Source of the DNA: JARDZU01 sp963730285
Lineage (GTDB): Bacteria > Actinomycetota > Acidimicrobiia > Spongiisociales > ZC4RG35
Direction of reading: 5' to 3'
NCBI GenBank assembly: GCA_963730285.1
Contig: CAVSQY010000007.1
Location: forward strand, 124,001-188,000
Length of the DNA: 64,000 nt
Each line of letters starts with the position of its first letter. Position 1 is the first letter of the stretch. Both the position numbers and the translations under genes were made by a program. Of this stretch, positions 50,746 through 59,100 are shown in pieces. A model generated the notes under the pieces. The model was not told the DNA's origin. It ran no database searches and saw nothing but the letters and a program-made list of their open reading frames with translations.

Positions 50746-51927
50746 CTACTTGAGCTCCGCCACCGGGACCGCTGGGACCACCAGACCGTCGCCCAGGTAT
50801 GCGTGGGCCATGATCCCGATGAACTGATAGACGGTGCCCTCCCAATTGCTGAGGGGACCAGGGCGGTACCCGCTGTTCTTCACCCCCCGCATTACTGACT
50901 CACACGCAGACCAGTCCTCCCGATTTGTGATGTCCCAGAAGTCGACTGCATAGGCGGGGTCGAATCCGTCCAGTTCGAATGCTTCCGGCGGGAAGAGCCA
51001 TGAGCACTCGATTTGTGTCCGATCGACACCCAGTGGTGTGAGTCGATGAGTCATCACATAGTCGGGATGAAGCGACAGCAGCAGATTGGGCATGACGGTG
51101 AGATACCAGACCTGGCGGGCAAGACGCTCATCCACCCCTCGGAAGTTGGCGCCTCGTGAAGACCCGTCCAGAGACATCGTGACGGCGTGCTCTTTGAGAT
51201 CCATGGTCCCGCCACACCACATACCGGTCGGCTGGTGGTCGTAGCCGCTCTCCGGGGGCGTTACCTCGCATAGCTCCGGGTGGATCGTCGAGCAGTGGTA
51301 ACACTCGTTGTAGTTCTCCACGATGATCTTCCAGTTGGCTTCGACCACGTAGGAGTGCGTTGTAGCAGTGCGCAACCGGTCGGTCTCGTAGGGTTGCGTG
51401 ATCGATGCCAGGTTGCCGAAATGCTCCTCGATCGTCGTGGCCGTCGACGACATGTCGATCCAGAGCCATCCCCCCTGCACAGCCACACCTAGTTGCATCA
51501 ACGGGTACTCATCAGTGTCGAAATCGACGGTCTGGGTGAACTTGGGGGCGTTCCGAAGTGTCCCGTCTATCCGGTAGGCCCAGCTGTGATAGGGACACCG
51601 GATCTGACGCGCGTCGAAGGCATCTCCGATCGGTGCCAGCTCATGACCGCGATGCCGGCAAACATTGGAGAAGGCACGAACCGTTCCGTCGCTCTCGACG
51701 CTGATCAGGGCGCCTTCACCGGCCACGTCAATGGCTCGCAACTGGCCCGGGGAGACGAGCTCGTCCAACCGCCCGACACACACCCAGTTGTCTCGCCAGA
51801 GGTTCCCCATCTCCCAGTCCAGGACCTCAGAGGAGAGGTAGGCCTCGGAGGGGAGCGTCTGGCTGGTCCCAAAAGGGTCGATGGAGCGCCGAATTTGGGA
51901 CGGGTCCAGTGGTGCGGGTCTCATCAT
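50746..51927 (-). CDS. Second Rieske non-heme iron oxygenase, betaine demethylase-like
   Basis: The 393-residue protein has a Rieske centre (CRHRGHE and CPYHSW) and an iron site (ENYNECYHCSTIHPEL) nearly identical in layout to the first Rieske enzyme but otherwise divergent. ATG 51927 has AGGAGA upstream. A perfect 9-bp palindrome, GTATCCTGA-N8-TCAGGATAC, lies at 51959-51984 just before it, so it is likely repressed by the BetI-like TetR. It is a single-gene unit here. Confidence 0.92.
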   Translation of the reverse strand: MMRPAPLDPSQIRRSIDPFGTSQTLPSEAYLSSEVLDWEMGNLWRDNWVCVGRLDELVSPGQLRAIDVAGEGALISVESDGTVRAFSNVCRHRGHELAPIGDAFDARQIRCPYHSWAYRIDGTLRNAPKFTQTVDFDTDEYPLMQLGVAVQGGWLWIDMSSTATTIEEHFGNLASITQPYETDRLRTATTHSYVVEANWKIIVENYNECYHCSTIHPELCEVTPPESGYDHQPTGMWCGGTMDLKEHAVTMSLDGSSRGANFRGVDERLARQVWYLTVMPNLLLSLHPDYVMTHRLTPLGVDRTQIECSWLFPPEAFELDGFDPAYAVDFWDITNREDWSACESVMRGVKNSGYRPGPLSNWEGTVYQFIGIMAHAYLGDGLVVPAVPVAELK

Positions 51928-51958
51928 TGATCTCTCCTGCCGGCGCCGGCTGCTCAGT

Positions 51959-51984
51959 GTATCCTGAACGGCGAGTCAGGATAC
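51959..51984. promoter_or_regulatory. Perfect palindrome (9-bp arms) upstream of the second Rieske gene
   Basis: GTATCCTGA (51959-51967), ACGGCGAG, TCAGGATAC (51976-51984). Its core CTGAACGGCGAGTCAG (51964-51979) matches the other three palindromes of the regulon. It sits between the Rieske gene start (51927) and a divergent short frame at 52003. Confidence 0.75.
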
Positions 51985-52002
51985 CCGAAAGGAGGGTGGC
52001 TC

Positions 52003-52062
52003 ATGCCCCCCGCGACGGATCAGCTGTCGATTCTCGACGAGTTGAACCCTCCGAGGCGCTGA
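52003..52062 (+). pseudogene. Short divergent reading frame, probable gene relic
   Basis: AAAGGAGG (51988-51995) precedes ATG 52003, which opens a 19-residue frame (MPPATDQLSILDELNPPRR) ending at 52062. A shifted frame continues to a stop at 52086 (SEALRVLAPDQA). The strong ribosome site beside a regulon palindrome, and the shifted continuation, suggest a formerly longer gene. The family is not identified; a functional small peptide is the alternative. Confidence 0.35.
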
Positions 52063-52084
52063 GAGTTCTGGCCCCCGATCAGGC

Positions 52085-53032
52085 CTAGCCGTAACGGCTC
52101 ACCAGTTGCCGGCCGATGGCGGCCAGTTCTCTGGCCAGCTCTGGTGACCCTTCGAGCCTGAAGTCGAAAGGGAGCCCGACAAGATATCGGGCCAACCACG
52201 TTGGCTCGTCGGCCCCGATGAGGAGAGTCGAGTTGTCTTCGTCGATTTCCTCGAGCGTCCCCACGTTGTCCGGGATGACACGACGGGCGTGATCGGCCGA
52301 CACCGCAAGGTGCACTTCGGCCCGGAAGTCCCAGGCTTCGATCGTGATGCCACGTCGTACCATCTCCACTGGATCGGGAGACGGCCGTTTGGCCGATCTG
52401 AACCCCGTCGTCTTAGGTTTGTCGACCCGGTCGAGGCGAAATGTCCTCCAGTCATCGCGATCTAGATCAAAGGCAACCAGATACCAACGACGTCCCGTGT
52501 GCACCAGATGGAGGGGCTCCACGTGGCGTGCGCTATTGCGGCCCTCCGCGTCGGTATAGGAGAACCTGATCCTTTGACCGCTGCTCGCCGCGGCCGCGGT
52601 GACGGCCAGCTCCTCGTGACCGACCGCGTCACCCGGTCGACCGGGTGACGAGACAGTGGCGGACGATATGTCGGACAAACGCGACCGCAGCTTTGGAGGC
52701 AGGACGTTCTCCAGCTTGGCCAGTGCCGAGAGGGAGGCGTCCTCTAGGCCATCGACCGCCGCACTGGTCGCCAGCCGGAGCCCCAACGCGACCACCAGAG
52801 CCTCTTCGTCGTCGAGGAGGAGTGGTGGCAGCTTGGCGCCGGCGCCGAGTCGATAGCCACCGCCCGGCCCGGCAAGGGCCTCGACCGGATAGCCAAGTTC
52901 CCGTAACCGGCCTATGTCCCGACGGATGGTCCGCGTGGTGACCCCGAGGCGGTTGCCCAGCTCCTCGGCGGTCCAGTCGATCCGGCCTTCGAGCAGACCG
53001 AGAAGCCTCAGTAGGCGCTCCGCTTTGTCCAT
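52085..53032 (-). CDS. WYL-domain transcriptional regulator (DeoR-type HTH)
   Basis: The 315-residue protein has an N-terminal winged helix (DWTAEELGNRLGVTTRTIRRDIGRLRELGYPV), then a WYL domain (IRFSYTDAEGRNSARHVEPLHLVHTGRRWYLVAFDLDRDDWRTFRLDRV) and a C-terminal WCX-like extension. WYL proteins sense nucleotides or DNA damage and regulate adjacent genes. ATG 53032 is used; GTG 53041 is the other start. It is divergent from a small protein and a GNAT acetyltransferase, which are likely targets. Confidence 0.92.
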   Translation of the reverse strand: MDKAERLLRLLGLLEGRIDWTAEELGNRLGVTTRTIRRDIGRLRELGYPVEALAGPGGGYRLGAGAKLPPLLLDDEEALVVALGLRLATSAAVDGLEDASLSALAKLENVLPPKLRSRLSDISSATVSSPGRPGDAVGHEELAVTAAAASSGQRIRFSYTDAEGRNSARHVEPLHLVHTGRRWYLVAFDLDRDDWRTFRLDRVDKPKTTGFRSAKRPSPDPVEMVRRGITIEAWDFRAEVHLAVSADHARRVIPDNVGTLEEIDEDNSTLLIGADEPTWLARYLVGLPFDFRLEGSPELARELAAIGRQLVSRYG

Positions 53033-53118
53033 CCGATGCACACTATTCCAAAATATGCGGACAAGTTCTGTCCGCTACACAGCGTAGCGTCCGGTTTGGC
53101 CATCGAGGAAGGACAGAG

Positions 53119-53313
53119 ATGTTGCCGATTGTCACCTACGAGATGTTGCGGGCGCTGCATGATCAGCGTGTCGAGCGATCACTCCGCGCTCACCGACTAC
53201 TGCACGACGGCGCCGACGAGTCGATGCCAGCAAAGACGCCGGACAGGGTGGCCGACGTGGTCGAGGTGTTGTTCGGGCCTGGATGCGACCCGGCCCAGAG
53301 TGTGGGGGCATGA
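53119..53313 (+). CDS. Small hypothetical protein divergent from the WYL regulator
   Basis: The 64-residue frame starts at ATG 53119 with a GGAAGGA-type ribosome site and has GC-rich third positions (MLPIVTYEMLRALHDQRVER, then the basic RSLRAHRLLHDG). No family recognised. Its stop is one base before the GNAT gene GTG, which suggests translational coupling. Confidence 0.5.
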   Translation: MLPIVTYEMLRALHDQRVERSLRAHRLLHDGADESMPAKTPDRVADVVEVLFGPGCDPAQSVGA

Positions 53314-53314
53314 T

Positions 53315-53896
53315 GTGAACTGGTCGCATCAAAGCGAGACAGAGTCAGGCCAGATGGTCTCGCACCCTCTGACGTCCGATCGGCTCGGCGATCTGGACCT
53401 GGTCATGGGTGAACGTGGTGTGGCGAGGAGCTGCTACTGCATGCACTGGCGGCGACCCGACGGAGGCTTTGGCGACCAGAGCGACAACCGCTCTCGGTTT
53501 GCCGACAGGGCAGCCCGGGGTCGTCCGCCAGGGCTGGTCGGGTACATCGTGGACGAACCGGTCGGCTGGGTCCAAGTCGGTCCGAGGGGAGAGTTCCCGA
53601 CTCTCATGCGGTCGCGCTTGCTCAAACCCGTGGATGACGTCGACACCTGGTCGATCAACTGTTTCGTGGTCAGGGTGGGCCGTCGTCGGTCCGGTATCGG
53701 CGCCGGTCTGTTGGCCGCCGCCATCGAGTTTGCCAAGAGTGAGGGAGCGACAGTGATCGAGGCGTATCCGGTCGACGGAGAGCGCTCGTCGACGGTCGAC
53801 TACTTCACCGGCACTCTCGGAATGTTCAGCCGGCACGGGTTCACCGAGCTGATTCGTCGCAATGACAGCAGACCGATCGTCAGGCTGACGGTTTAG
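53315..53896 (+). CDS. GNAT-family N-acetyltransferase
   Basis: The 193-residue protein (GTG 53315; ATG 53354 is an alternative) has an N-terminal region with the Cys cluster GERGVARSCYCMHWRR and a GNAT domain: VGYIVDEPVGWVQVGPRGEFP, then the acetyl-CoA loop VVRVGRRRSGIGAGLLAAAIEFAK, and the C-terminal TLGMFSRHGFTEL. This subfamily acetylates unknown small substrates. The unconserved longer frame upstream is a shadow. Confidence 0.85.
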   Translation: MNWSHQSETESGQMVSHPLTSDRLGDLDLVMGERGVARSCYCMHWRRPDGGFGDQSDNRSRFADRAARGRPPGLVGYIVDEPVGWVQVGPRGEFPTLMRSRLLKPVDDVDTWSINCFVVRVGRRRSGIGAGLLAAAIEFAKSEGATVIEAYPVDGERSSTVDYFTGTLGMFSRHGFTELIRRNDSRPIVRLTV

Positions 53897-53950
53897 GTGC
53901 TCGCAACCGGAAATGGCTGGTGGCGTCCATCAGTCGTGGTCGACAAACCA

Positions 53951-54280
53951 CTAGATCTCGAAGCGTCCGACAATTTCCAGAGCCGAGTCGGCGCCCGTGC
54001 CGAGTCTGCCGTCCAGGAACTTGACAGCCAGCCCTCCAAGGGCCACGACGCCGATGGTGATCACCATCAGGACGGTTGCCAGGGCGTTCAGTGATGGGGG
54101 TGGCGCCAATCTCGCGCCTGAGTAGAGCCGAACCGGGATGGTGATCGAGTCGGCGCCACCTACCAAGAACTGGCTGATGACGAAATCATCGATGGAAAGG
54201 GCGAACACGATCGCTAAGGAGGCGATCAGGGCCGGGGTCAACAGCGGTAGCAAGGCGCGCCGCCGGGTTTCAATTCTCAC
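53951..54280 (-). pseudogene. C-terminal fragment of a PotC-type ABC permease
   Basis: The 109-codon frame matches the last part of spermidine/putrescine PotC-type permeases: LLPLLTPALIASLAIVFALSIDDFVISQFLVGGADSITIPVRLYSGARLAPPPSLNALATVLMV. The first half with the EAA loop and earlier helices is missing, and no partner genes (potA, potB, potD) are present. Immediately upstream, a regulon palindrome at 54328-54343 remains. It appears to be the 3' scar of a deleted transporter. Not expected to function. Confidence 0.75.
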
Positions 54281-54327
54281 GCTGGGTGGGCCATTGCTGC
54301 TTCTTATCGCCTAGCTGGCCTTCAACA

Positions 54328-54343
54328 TTGAACAGTCGTTCAG
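54328..54343. promoter_or_regulatory. Regulon palindrome between the PotC relic and the BetI-like repressor
   Basis: TTGAACAGTCGTTCAG; its reverse complement CTGAACGACTGTTCAA matches the core of the other three palindromes, particularly that at 40445-40460. It lies 48 bases before the relic and 12 bases after the repressor stop, so it is a site left by the deleted transporter operon. Confidence 0.7.
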
Positions 54344-54354
54344 GATCGGGTCGG

Positions 54355-54966
54355 TCAAACTCCGAGTGACAAGACCTGGCGGGCGAAGTCAAGGGCGAGT
54401 TGGCTCATCCTCTCGGCGTCCACGGTCGGGTCGCCCAACATCACTTCGATGGCGAGACCGTCCAACAGTGCGGCCAGCTGAATGGCCACATCGGAAGTAT
54501 CGACTTCGCGGAACTCGCCGGCGGCGATTCCCTCTTCGATGACGCCCGCTATCTGGGCCCGCCACGACTCGTCCAACCTGGCTCGAGCAGCGGCCAGAGA
54601 AGGGTCGTGCCGCGACATCTCCCACGCTGCCGGCCACAGCACCCACCCGTCGGGCTCGTCATTGGGCCGTGAGGGGCGAGGGCAGCTTGCTTCGATCAGC
54701 ACTTCGAGGCGTTGGGTCGCCGATCCTGCTTCATCCAAGGCCAGCCGCACATTCTCGTGGAAGACTCGATCCTGGTAGATCAGAGCTTCTGTAACAAGGG
54801 CGGCCTTAGAGGGGAAGTAATAGAGGATCAGTGCGGGGCTGGCACCGATGTGATCGGCGATGTCGGCGATTCGGGTCTCACAAAGCCCCCGTTCTGCAAT
54901 GGTCGCGCTGGTAGCGGCGAGGATCTCGTTTCGGCGGCTCTCGGTAAGGCTTGGTCGGGGGCTCAC
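54355..54966 (-). CDS. BetI-like TetR-family repressor, likely controller of the catabolic island
   Basis: The 203-residue protein has a TetR HTH (SRRNEILAATSATIAERGLCETRIADIADHIGASPALILYYFPSKAALVTEALIY) and the BetI/TetR_C_6-type C-terminal domain (REVDTSDVAIQLAALLDGLAIEVMLGD). BetI-type members regulate choline/betaine metabolism. Palindromes lie just outside both ends of its gene. GTG 54966 begins the HTH at the expected position. It is the most likely ligand of the four palindromes. Confidence 0.92.
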   Translation of the reverse strand: MSPRPSLTESRRNEILAATSATIAERGLCETRIADIADHIGASPALILYYFPSKAALVTEALIYQDRVFHENVRLALDEAGSATQRLEVLIEASCPRPSRPNDEPDGWVLWPAAWEMSRHDPSLAAARARLDESWRAQIAGVIEEGIAAGEFREVDTSDVAIQLAALLDGLAIEVMLGDPTVDAERMSQLALDFARQVLSLGV

Positions 54967-55025
54967 CGGGTCAATACTGGCACAGCAGCTCGAGACGTTG
55001 CCTATCGGTCCCGTGAATCGGTTGG

Positions 55026-55041
55026 CTGAACGGCCATTCAG
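55026..55041. promoter_or_regulatory. Regulon palindrome upstream of the repressor gene
   Basis: CTGAACGGCCATTCAG lies 60 bases upstream of the BetI-like gene start (reverse strand) and 31 bases before the ATG of a relic on the forward strand. It matches the core of the other three sites. Autorepression is likely. Confidence 0.75.
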
Positions 55042-55071
55042 AATCTGGCTTCATTCTCATCGCTGGACCGG

Positions 55072-55194
55072 ATGCTCAGGGCTGGCTCGGTGGCCGTGGT
55101 CGCCGCCAGCGAGCGGCCCGGCTTCGTGGATGACCAGACCATTCGTCAGTTGTTGTCGTGTGGTTTCAGAGGAAAGGTCGTTCCGGGAACCTGA
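55072..55194 (+). pseudogene. N-terminal relic of an ADP-forming acyl-CoA synthetase
   Basis: ATG 55072 opens a 40-residue frame, MLRAGSVAVVAASERPGFVD...QLLSCGFRGKVVP, typical of the CoA-binding Rossmann domain that begins ADP-forming acetate-CoA ligases (usually SVAVVGASxxPG...GFxGxVxPVNP). It stops at 55194 where an enoyl-CoA hydratase fragment begins. About 600 residues of the enzyme are missing. Confidence 0.6.
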
Positions 55195-55454
55195 TGCCGT
55201 GGCTGATCGGGGCTCGTCGGGCAAAGGAGTATCTCCTGACCGGTGATGATCGGATATCGGCACCGGCCCGGGATCTTGGTCTGATCAATCGCGTGGTGCC
55301 TGCGTCGGCGCTGGCGAGTGAGACGATGGATCTGGCCATGAAACTGGCAGTGGTCGACCCGGTCGTGATGAGTCTCACCAAGAGGGCGATCAATGCATCC
55401 AGAGCTTCCCTGAACGAGCTCTTCGGAGGCGAGTTCGTGGGAGAATCAGGTCTT
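55185..55454 (+). pseudogene. C-terminal relic of an enoyl-CoA hydratase/isomerase
   Basis: This stretch reads MPWLIGARRAKEYLLTGDDR, GLINRVVPASALASETM and DPVVMSLTKRAINASRA. These are the C-terminal blocks of crotonases (as in carnitinyl-CoA dehydratase-like members), with the first 130 residues missing. It is in a different frame from the preceding acyl-CoA synthetase relic, and it runs in frame into the amidotransferase gene at 55455. The junction indicates a deletion that fused two different genes. Confidence 0.65.
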
Positions 55455-56153
55455 ATGAAGCTTGGTCTCCTCATATGCGATCACGTGCGCGCCGAGTTTC
55501 GGGAGATCTCGGGCGATTACGACGACATGTTCCTGCGGCTGTTCGCCGGCTATCCGGACGTCGAGGTGATCACTTATGACGCCATCGGTGGCGTGTTTCC
55601 CGACGACCCGCACGAATGCGATCTATGGCTGACCACTGGCTCTCGTCACTCGGTCAATGACGAATTCCAGTGGATTCGCGAATTGGAAGCATTCGTCAGG
55701 CAGATAGCGGCGAGTGGGGTTCCGTTTGTCGGGGTGTGCTTCGGTCACCAGTTGCTGGCCAAGGCGCTGGGCGGCTCGGTGGTCAAGGCCGGGCAAGGGT
55801 GGGGAGTCGGTCTCAAGTCATCCGAGGTCGATGTTGCGTTGGGGCTCGGTGAGTCGGTCAATCTGCTCTACAGCCATCAAGATCAAGTGGCCTCTCTTCC
55901 CGATGGCGCCGAGATCCTCGGATGGGCGGACGATTGCCCGATCTCGATGTTCGCCGTCGGCGACAAGCTGATCGGAATCCAGGGGCACCCGGAATTCGAC
56001 AAGGAATACTCACGGGCACTGATGCTCGCCCGTCGAGGGCGGTTGATCCCGAACGAAGTGGTTGACAAAGGCCTTGCTTCCTTGGACCTGGGCACCGATT
56101 CTGATCAGCTGGCGGAATGGATCGTCGGCCTTGCCCGCAGAGCTCAGGTCTGA
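55455..56153 (+). CDS. Class I glutamine amidotransferase-like protein
   Basis: The 232-residue protein begins MKLGLLICDHVRAEFREISGDY and has the catalytic Cys in VPFVGVCFGHQLLAKALGG and the His in IGIQGHPEFDKEY of the GATase1 triad. ATG 55455 with GGGAGAA at 55438-55444 is preferred; the in-frame 99 codons upstream are enoyl-CoA hydratase debris. It resembles the GMP-synthase-like amidotransferases found singly in catabolic clusters, acting on glutamyl amides such as gamma-glutamyl compounds. Substrate not fixed. Confidence 0.88.
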   Translation: MKLGLLICDHVRAEFREISGDYDDMFLRLFAGYPDVEVITYDAIGGVFPDDPHECDLWLTTGSRHSVNDEFQWIRELEAFVRQIAASGVPFVGVCFGHQLLAKALGGSVVKAGQGWGVGLKSSEVDVALGLGESVNLLYSHQDQVASLPDGAEILGWADDCPISMFAVGDKLIGIQGHPEFDKEYSRALMLARRGRLIPNEVVDKGLASLDLGTDSDQLAEWIVGLARRAQV

Positions 56154-56157
56154 GGGA

Positions 56158-59100
56158 TCAGGAACGATCGAGAAGGGCCCTGGCACGGTCGATCTCGATG
56201 AGCGATCCCAGGCTCTCGAGAGTGGGCAGCGCATTGTCCAGCGCCGAGCGAGCCTCGATGCCATTACCCATCGCGATGAGGGCCTCAGCCATCCAGAGGT
56301 CGGTGCGCGCCGTCTCCCAACTCATGCCAAGTCGGGCAAAGTCTTCGCGCGCGCCGGCAAATCTGGTCAGGGCACTAATGGGATCGCCCATCCGAAGCGC
56401 GGCCGCTGCCCTCAGGCGCTTCAGATGTGGCGGTAGGGCACTGACTCCGGACCATTCGGCATAGGCGAGGGATTCGTTGATGAACTCTTCGACGTCGTCG
56501 AACTGCTCAGCATCCAGCCTGATGTTGGCCCTGATCGCATCGAGGAATGGTCTCGGCAGTTGGAGGCGGCTCATGCTTTCCAGACGTGCCGAGGCTTGGT
56601 CGGGATCCCCCTCCCGAGCGTCGACCCAGGCGTCCCAAGCTCGGAACATGTGGCCAACGCTGGCGTCCCCTGTCGCCTCGGCCCGATCAGAGACCTCGGA
56701 AAGCAGGCTGCGCAAGTCTCTCATGTCTCCGTCGTGCCGAGCCGCGTGAATGAAGGCCTCCGCTCCGAACTGATGACCCGAGAAATACGGGGGATGGCCG
56801 GCCCGATCACTCATCAACCTCCGCACGCTGACCGCCAGCTCACCCACGACCCGATCCCAATTGCCGAGCCAGAACTCCGCATAGCTGCACCACGATGTGT
56901 TGTGGACTGCGATGCCCACCGTCTCCTCGTCGACGTGCGCGAAACCCCTTTCGGCGACTTCGACGGCTCGACGAAAGTCACCCGAGTAGCCCAGGTTCCA
57001 TGACGCCATGGCGTAGGCGTCGCCGATCTCCCAGGGATTGCCCATCGACGGCACAAGATCCAGACGACGTTGGATCACCGATGCGTTAGTCCGGTAGTTG
57101 CCCTGTGTCTGGTCTACCGATCCGAGTGCGTCCAGGCTCGCAGAAACGAGGTCGACCCGACCGATTGCCTCGGCGATCTTCAGTGCTCGGTTGGCATCCG
57201 CCCTTGCAGCGGCAGCCAGCGCCTCGCTCAGGAAGTCGGCTCCAGCACGTGGGAACGTGCGCATCGATCGGGCCAGGAGCAGTCGAACCATCTCCTCGCT
57301 CAGGTCATCTTCGTCGAGATGCGCCATTCCAGCCTCGACGTAGGAGTCGATACGCTCGGCCGGAATGAGCTCGGTCATGGAGCCGGGCCACCTCGTCGGG
57401 GTCTCTACCGCTCTGGCGGTTGTCCGCGCTATCAGCCTGTGATCGTCCGAAGCGTGCTCGATGAACAGGTCAGCCGATTCGCTCAGGGACGCCCAAGCAA
57501 CATCACCGGCATACTCGGACAATGCGGCCAGACCTTTTGCGCCCAACGCCCGGGCCCGTTCCAGGGGCTCCTTGGCGAGAGCGAGCGCCTCTCTGGCCAT
57601 CCTCGAGGCGCGTTTGATCGCAGCTCTTCCTCGAGACGCCTCGGAGGCGAGCAAGGTCGCCTCGAAAGCTCTTTCCCTCAACGATTCGATGCTCTTGCCG
57701 TCGGCGGTTGGGTCTTCGCAGCTGATTCGGTACGCCTCGGCCCAATGATGCGAGATCAACTCGACCAACTCGGATCCGCCTTCGCGTTTGGCCAACTCGA
57801 TCCACGTCGCGACGGCGGCATGTGCCTGGCCGCGCTCGCGTCTGGGGAGACTCTCGTAGGCGACCTCGCGGGTCAGGATGTGCTTGAAGATGTACTCGGG
57901 CTCGCCGACCATGGATGAGCCAAGTCGGGACTGGATCAACCCTCTCTCCTCCAGATGGTCGAGCAGTGGCTCAACCTCCTTTTGGTTGCCCCCGAGTAGG
58001 TGGATGATGGGGCTGGGCCAGAACACCCGCCCCACGACGGCGGCGCGTTGCAATACGCGCTTCTCGGCGGCTTCGAGCAGGTCGATCCTGGCGGCAAGCA
58101 CCCCCTGGACAGTGTCGGGTACTTCCACCTCGACCAGATTTGGGGTGGCGACCCATCGATCGTCATCCCGGACGATGAGCCCTTGATCGATCAGATGACG
58201 GATGATTTCCTCGAGAAAGAACGGATTGCCCTCCGCCTTGTCCATCATCGTCTGTCGCACCGGCGCCGGTAGCTCGGCGATGGCGAGCAGGGCGTTGACG
58301 AGAGTGTCGACCTCCCTAGGAGTGAGCGGGTCGAGGAAGATCGAAGTGTGATTGCCTCTACCCCCTCCCCAACCAGGCCGGTGGTCGGTCAATTCGGGCC
58401 GGGCCGGGCAGAGGATCATGACCGCGCTCCGCAATCGCTCGTTGAGCTCTTCGAGGATGTCGAGCAGGGCGGTATCGGCCCAGTGGATGTCCTCGACGAT
58501 CATGACCACGGGGCTCCGCTGGCCCAGTGAGGTGAGCAGGGAGCGCCATGCGCCGATGGTCCGGGCCTTGACCTCACGAGGGTCGAGGTCGATGAAGGAG
58601 TGATTCGGGTCGGTGAGACCCATCGTGTGGGCCAGGGCTGCAACGGTCATGGCGGCGTCGGCAGTCAGTTCCTCAGAGAGGAGCTCTTTTCCCAATGCGC
58701 CAATCCTCTTCAGAGCCTCCGAAGACAGGTCACTATCACGTATGCCGGCCACTTCCTTGAGGATCTCGGCGAGGGGCCAATAGGCGATTCCCTCTCCGTA
58801 GGGAAGGCAACGACCTCGCAGGACTATCGGCGTCTCCTTCTGTGCACGGAGGTGGTCGAGGAACTCCCTGGTCAGGCGGCTCTTCCCCACTCCTGCATCT
58901 CCGAACAGGGTCACCAGATTGGGCCGACTCTCCGACCGTGTCCGCTGGTAGATCGTGGTCAGAACGTCGAGCTCGGAATCTCGCCCCAACATTGGCGCCT
59001 GGAGGTCGGGCACGCCGCGCTCGGAGGCACCCTCCTCCCGACCGACCAGCTCGAACGCATTGACCGGTATTGCCTTGCCCCGAAGCTGCAGGTCTCCAAC

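Noticed and set aside
52003..52062. A UvrD/PcrA helicase N-terminus
   Set aside because: The text SILDELNPP recalls helicase starts (LLDGLNPxQREA), but 19 residues with no following motif are too few to name a family.
53036..53896. A single 286-residue GNAT protein starting at 53036
   Set aside because: The first 90 residues are Cys/Arg-rich shadow of the small protein frame at 53119. The domain begins near 53354 and the coupled GTG at 53315 is better.
55158..56153. A natural crotonase-amidotransferase fusion protein
   Set aside because: The crotonase portion lacks its first half, and the amidotransferase has its own ribosome site and ATG at 55455. The in-frame join is more likely debris than a functional fusion.
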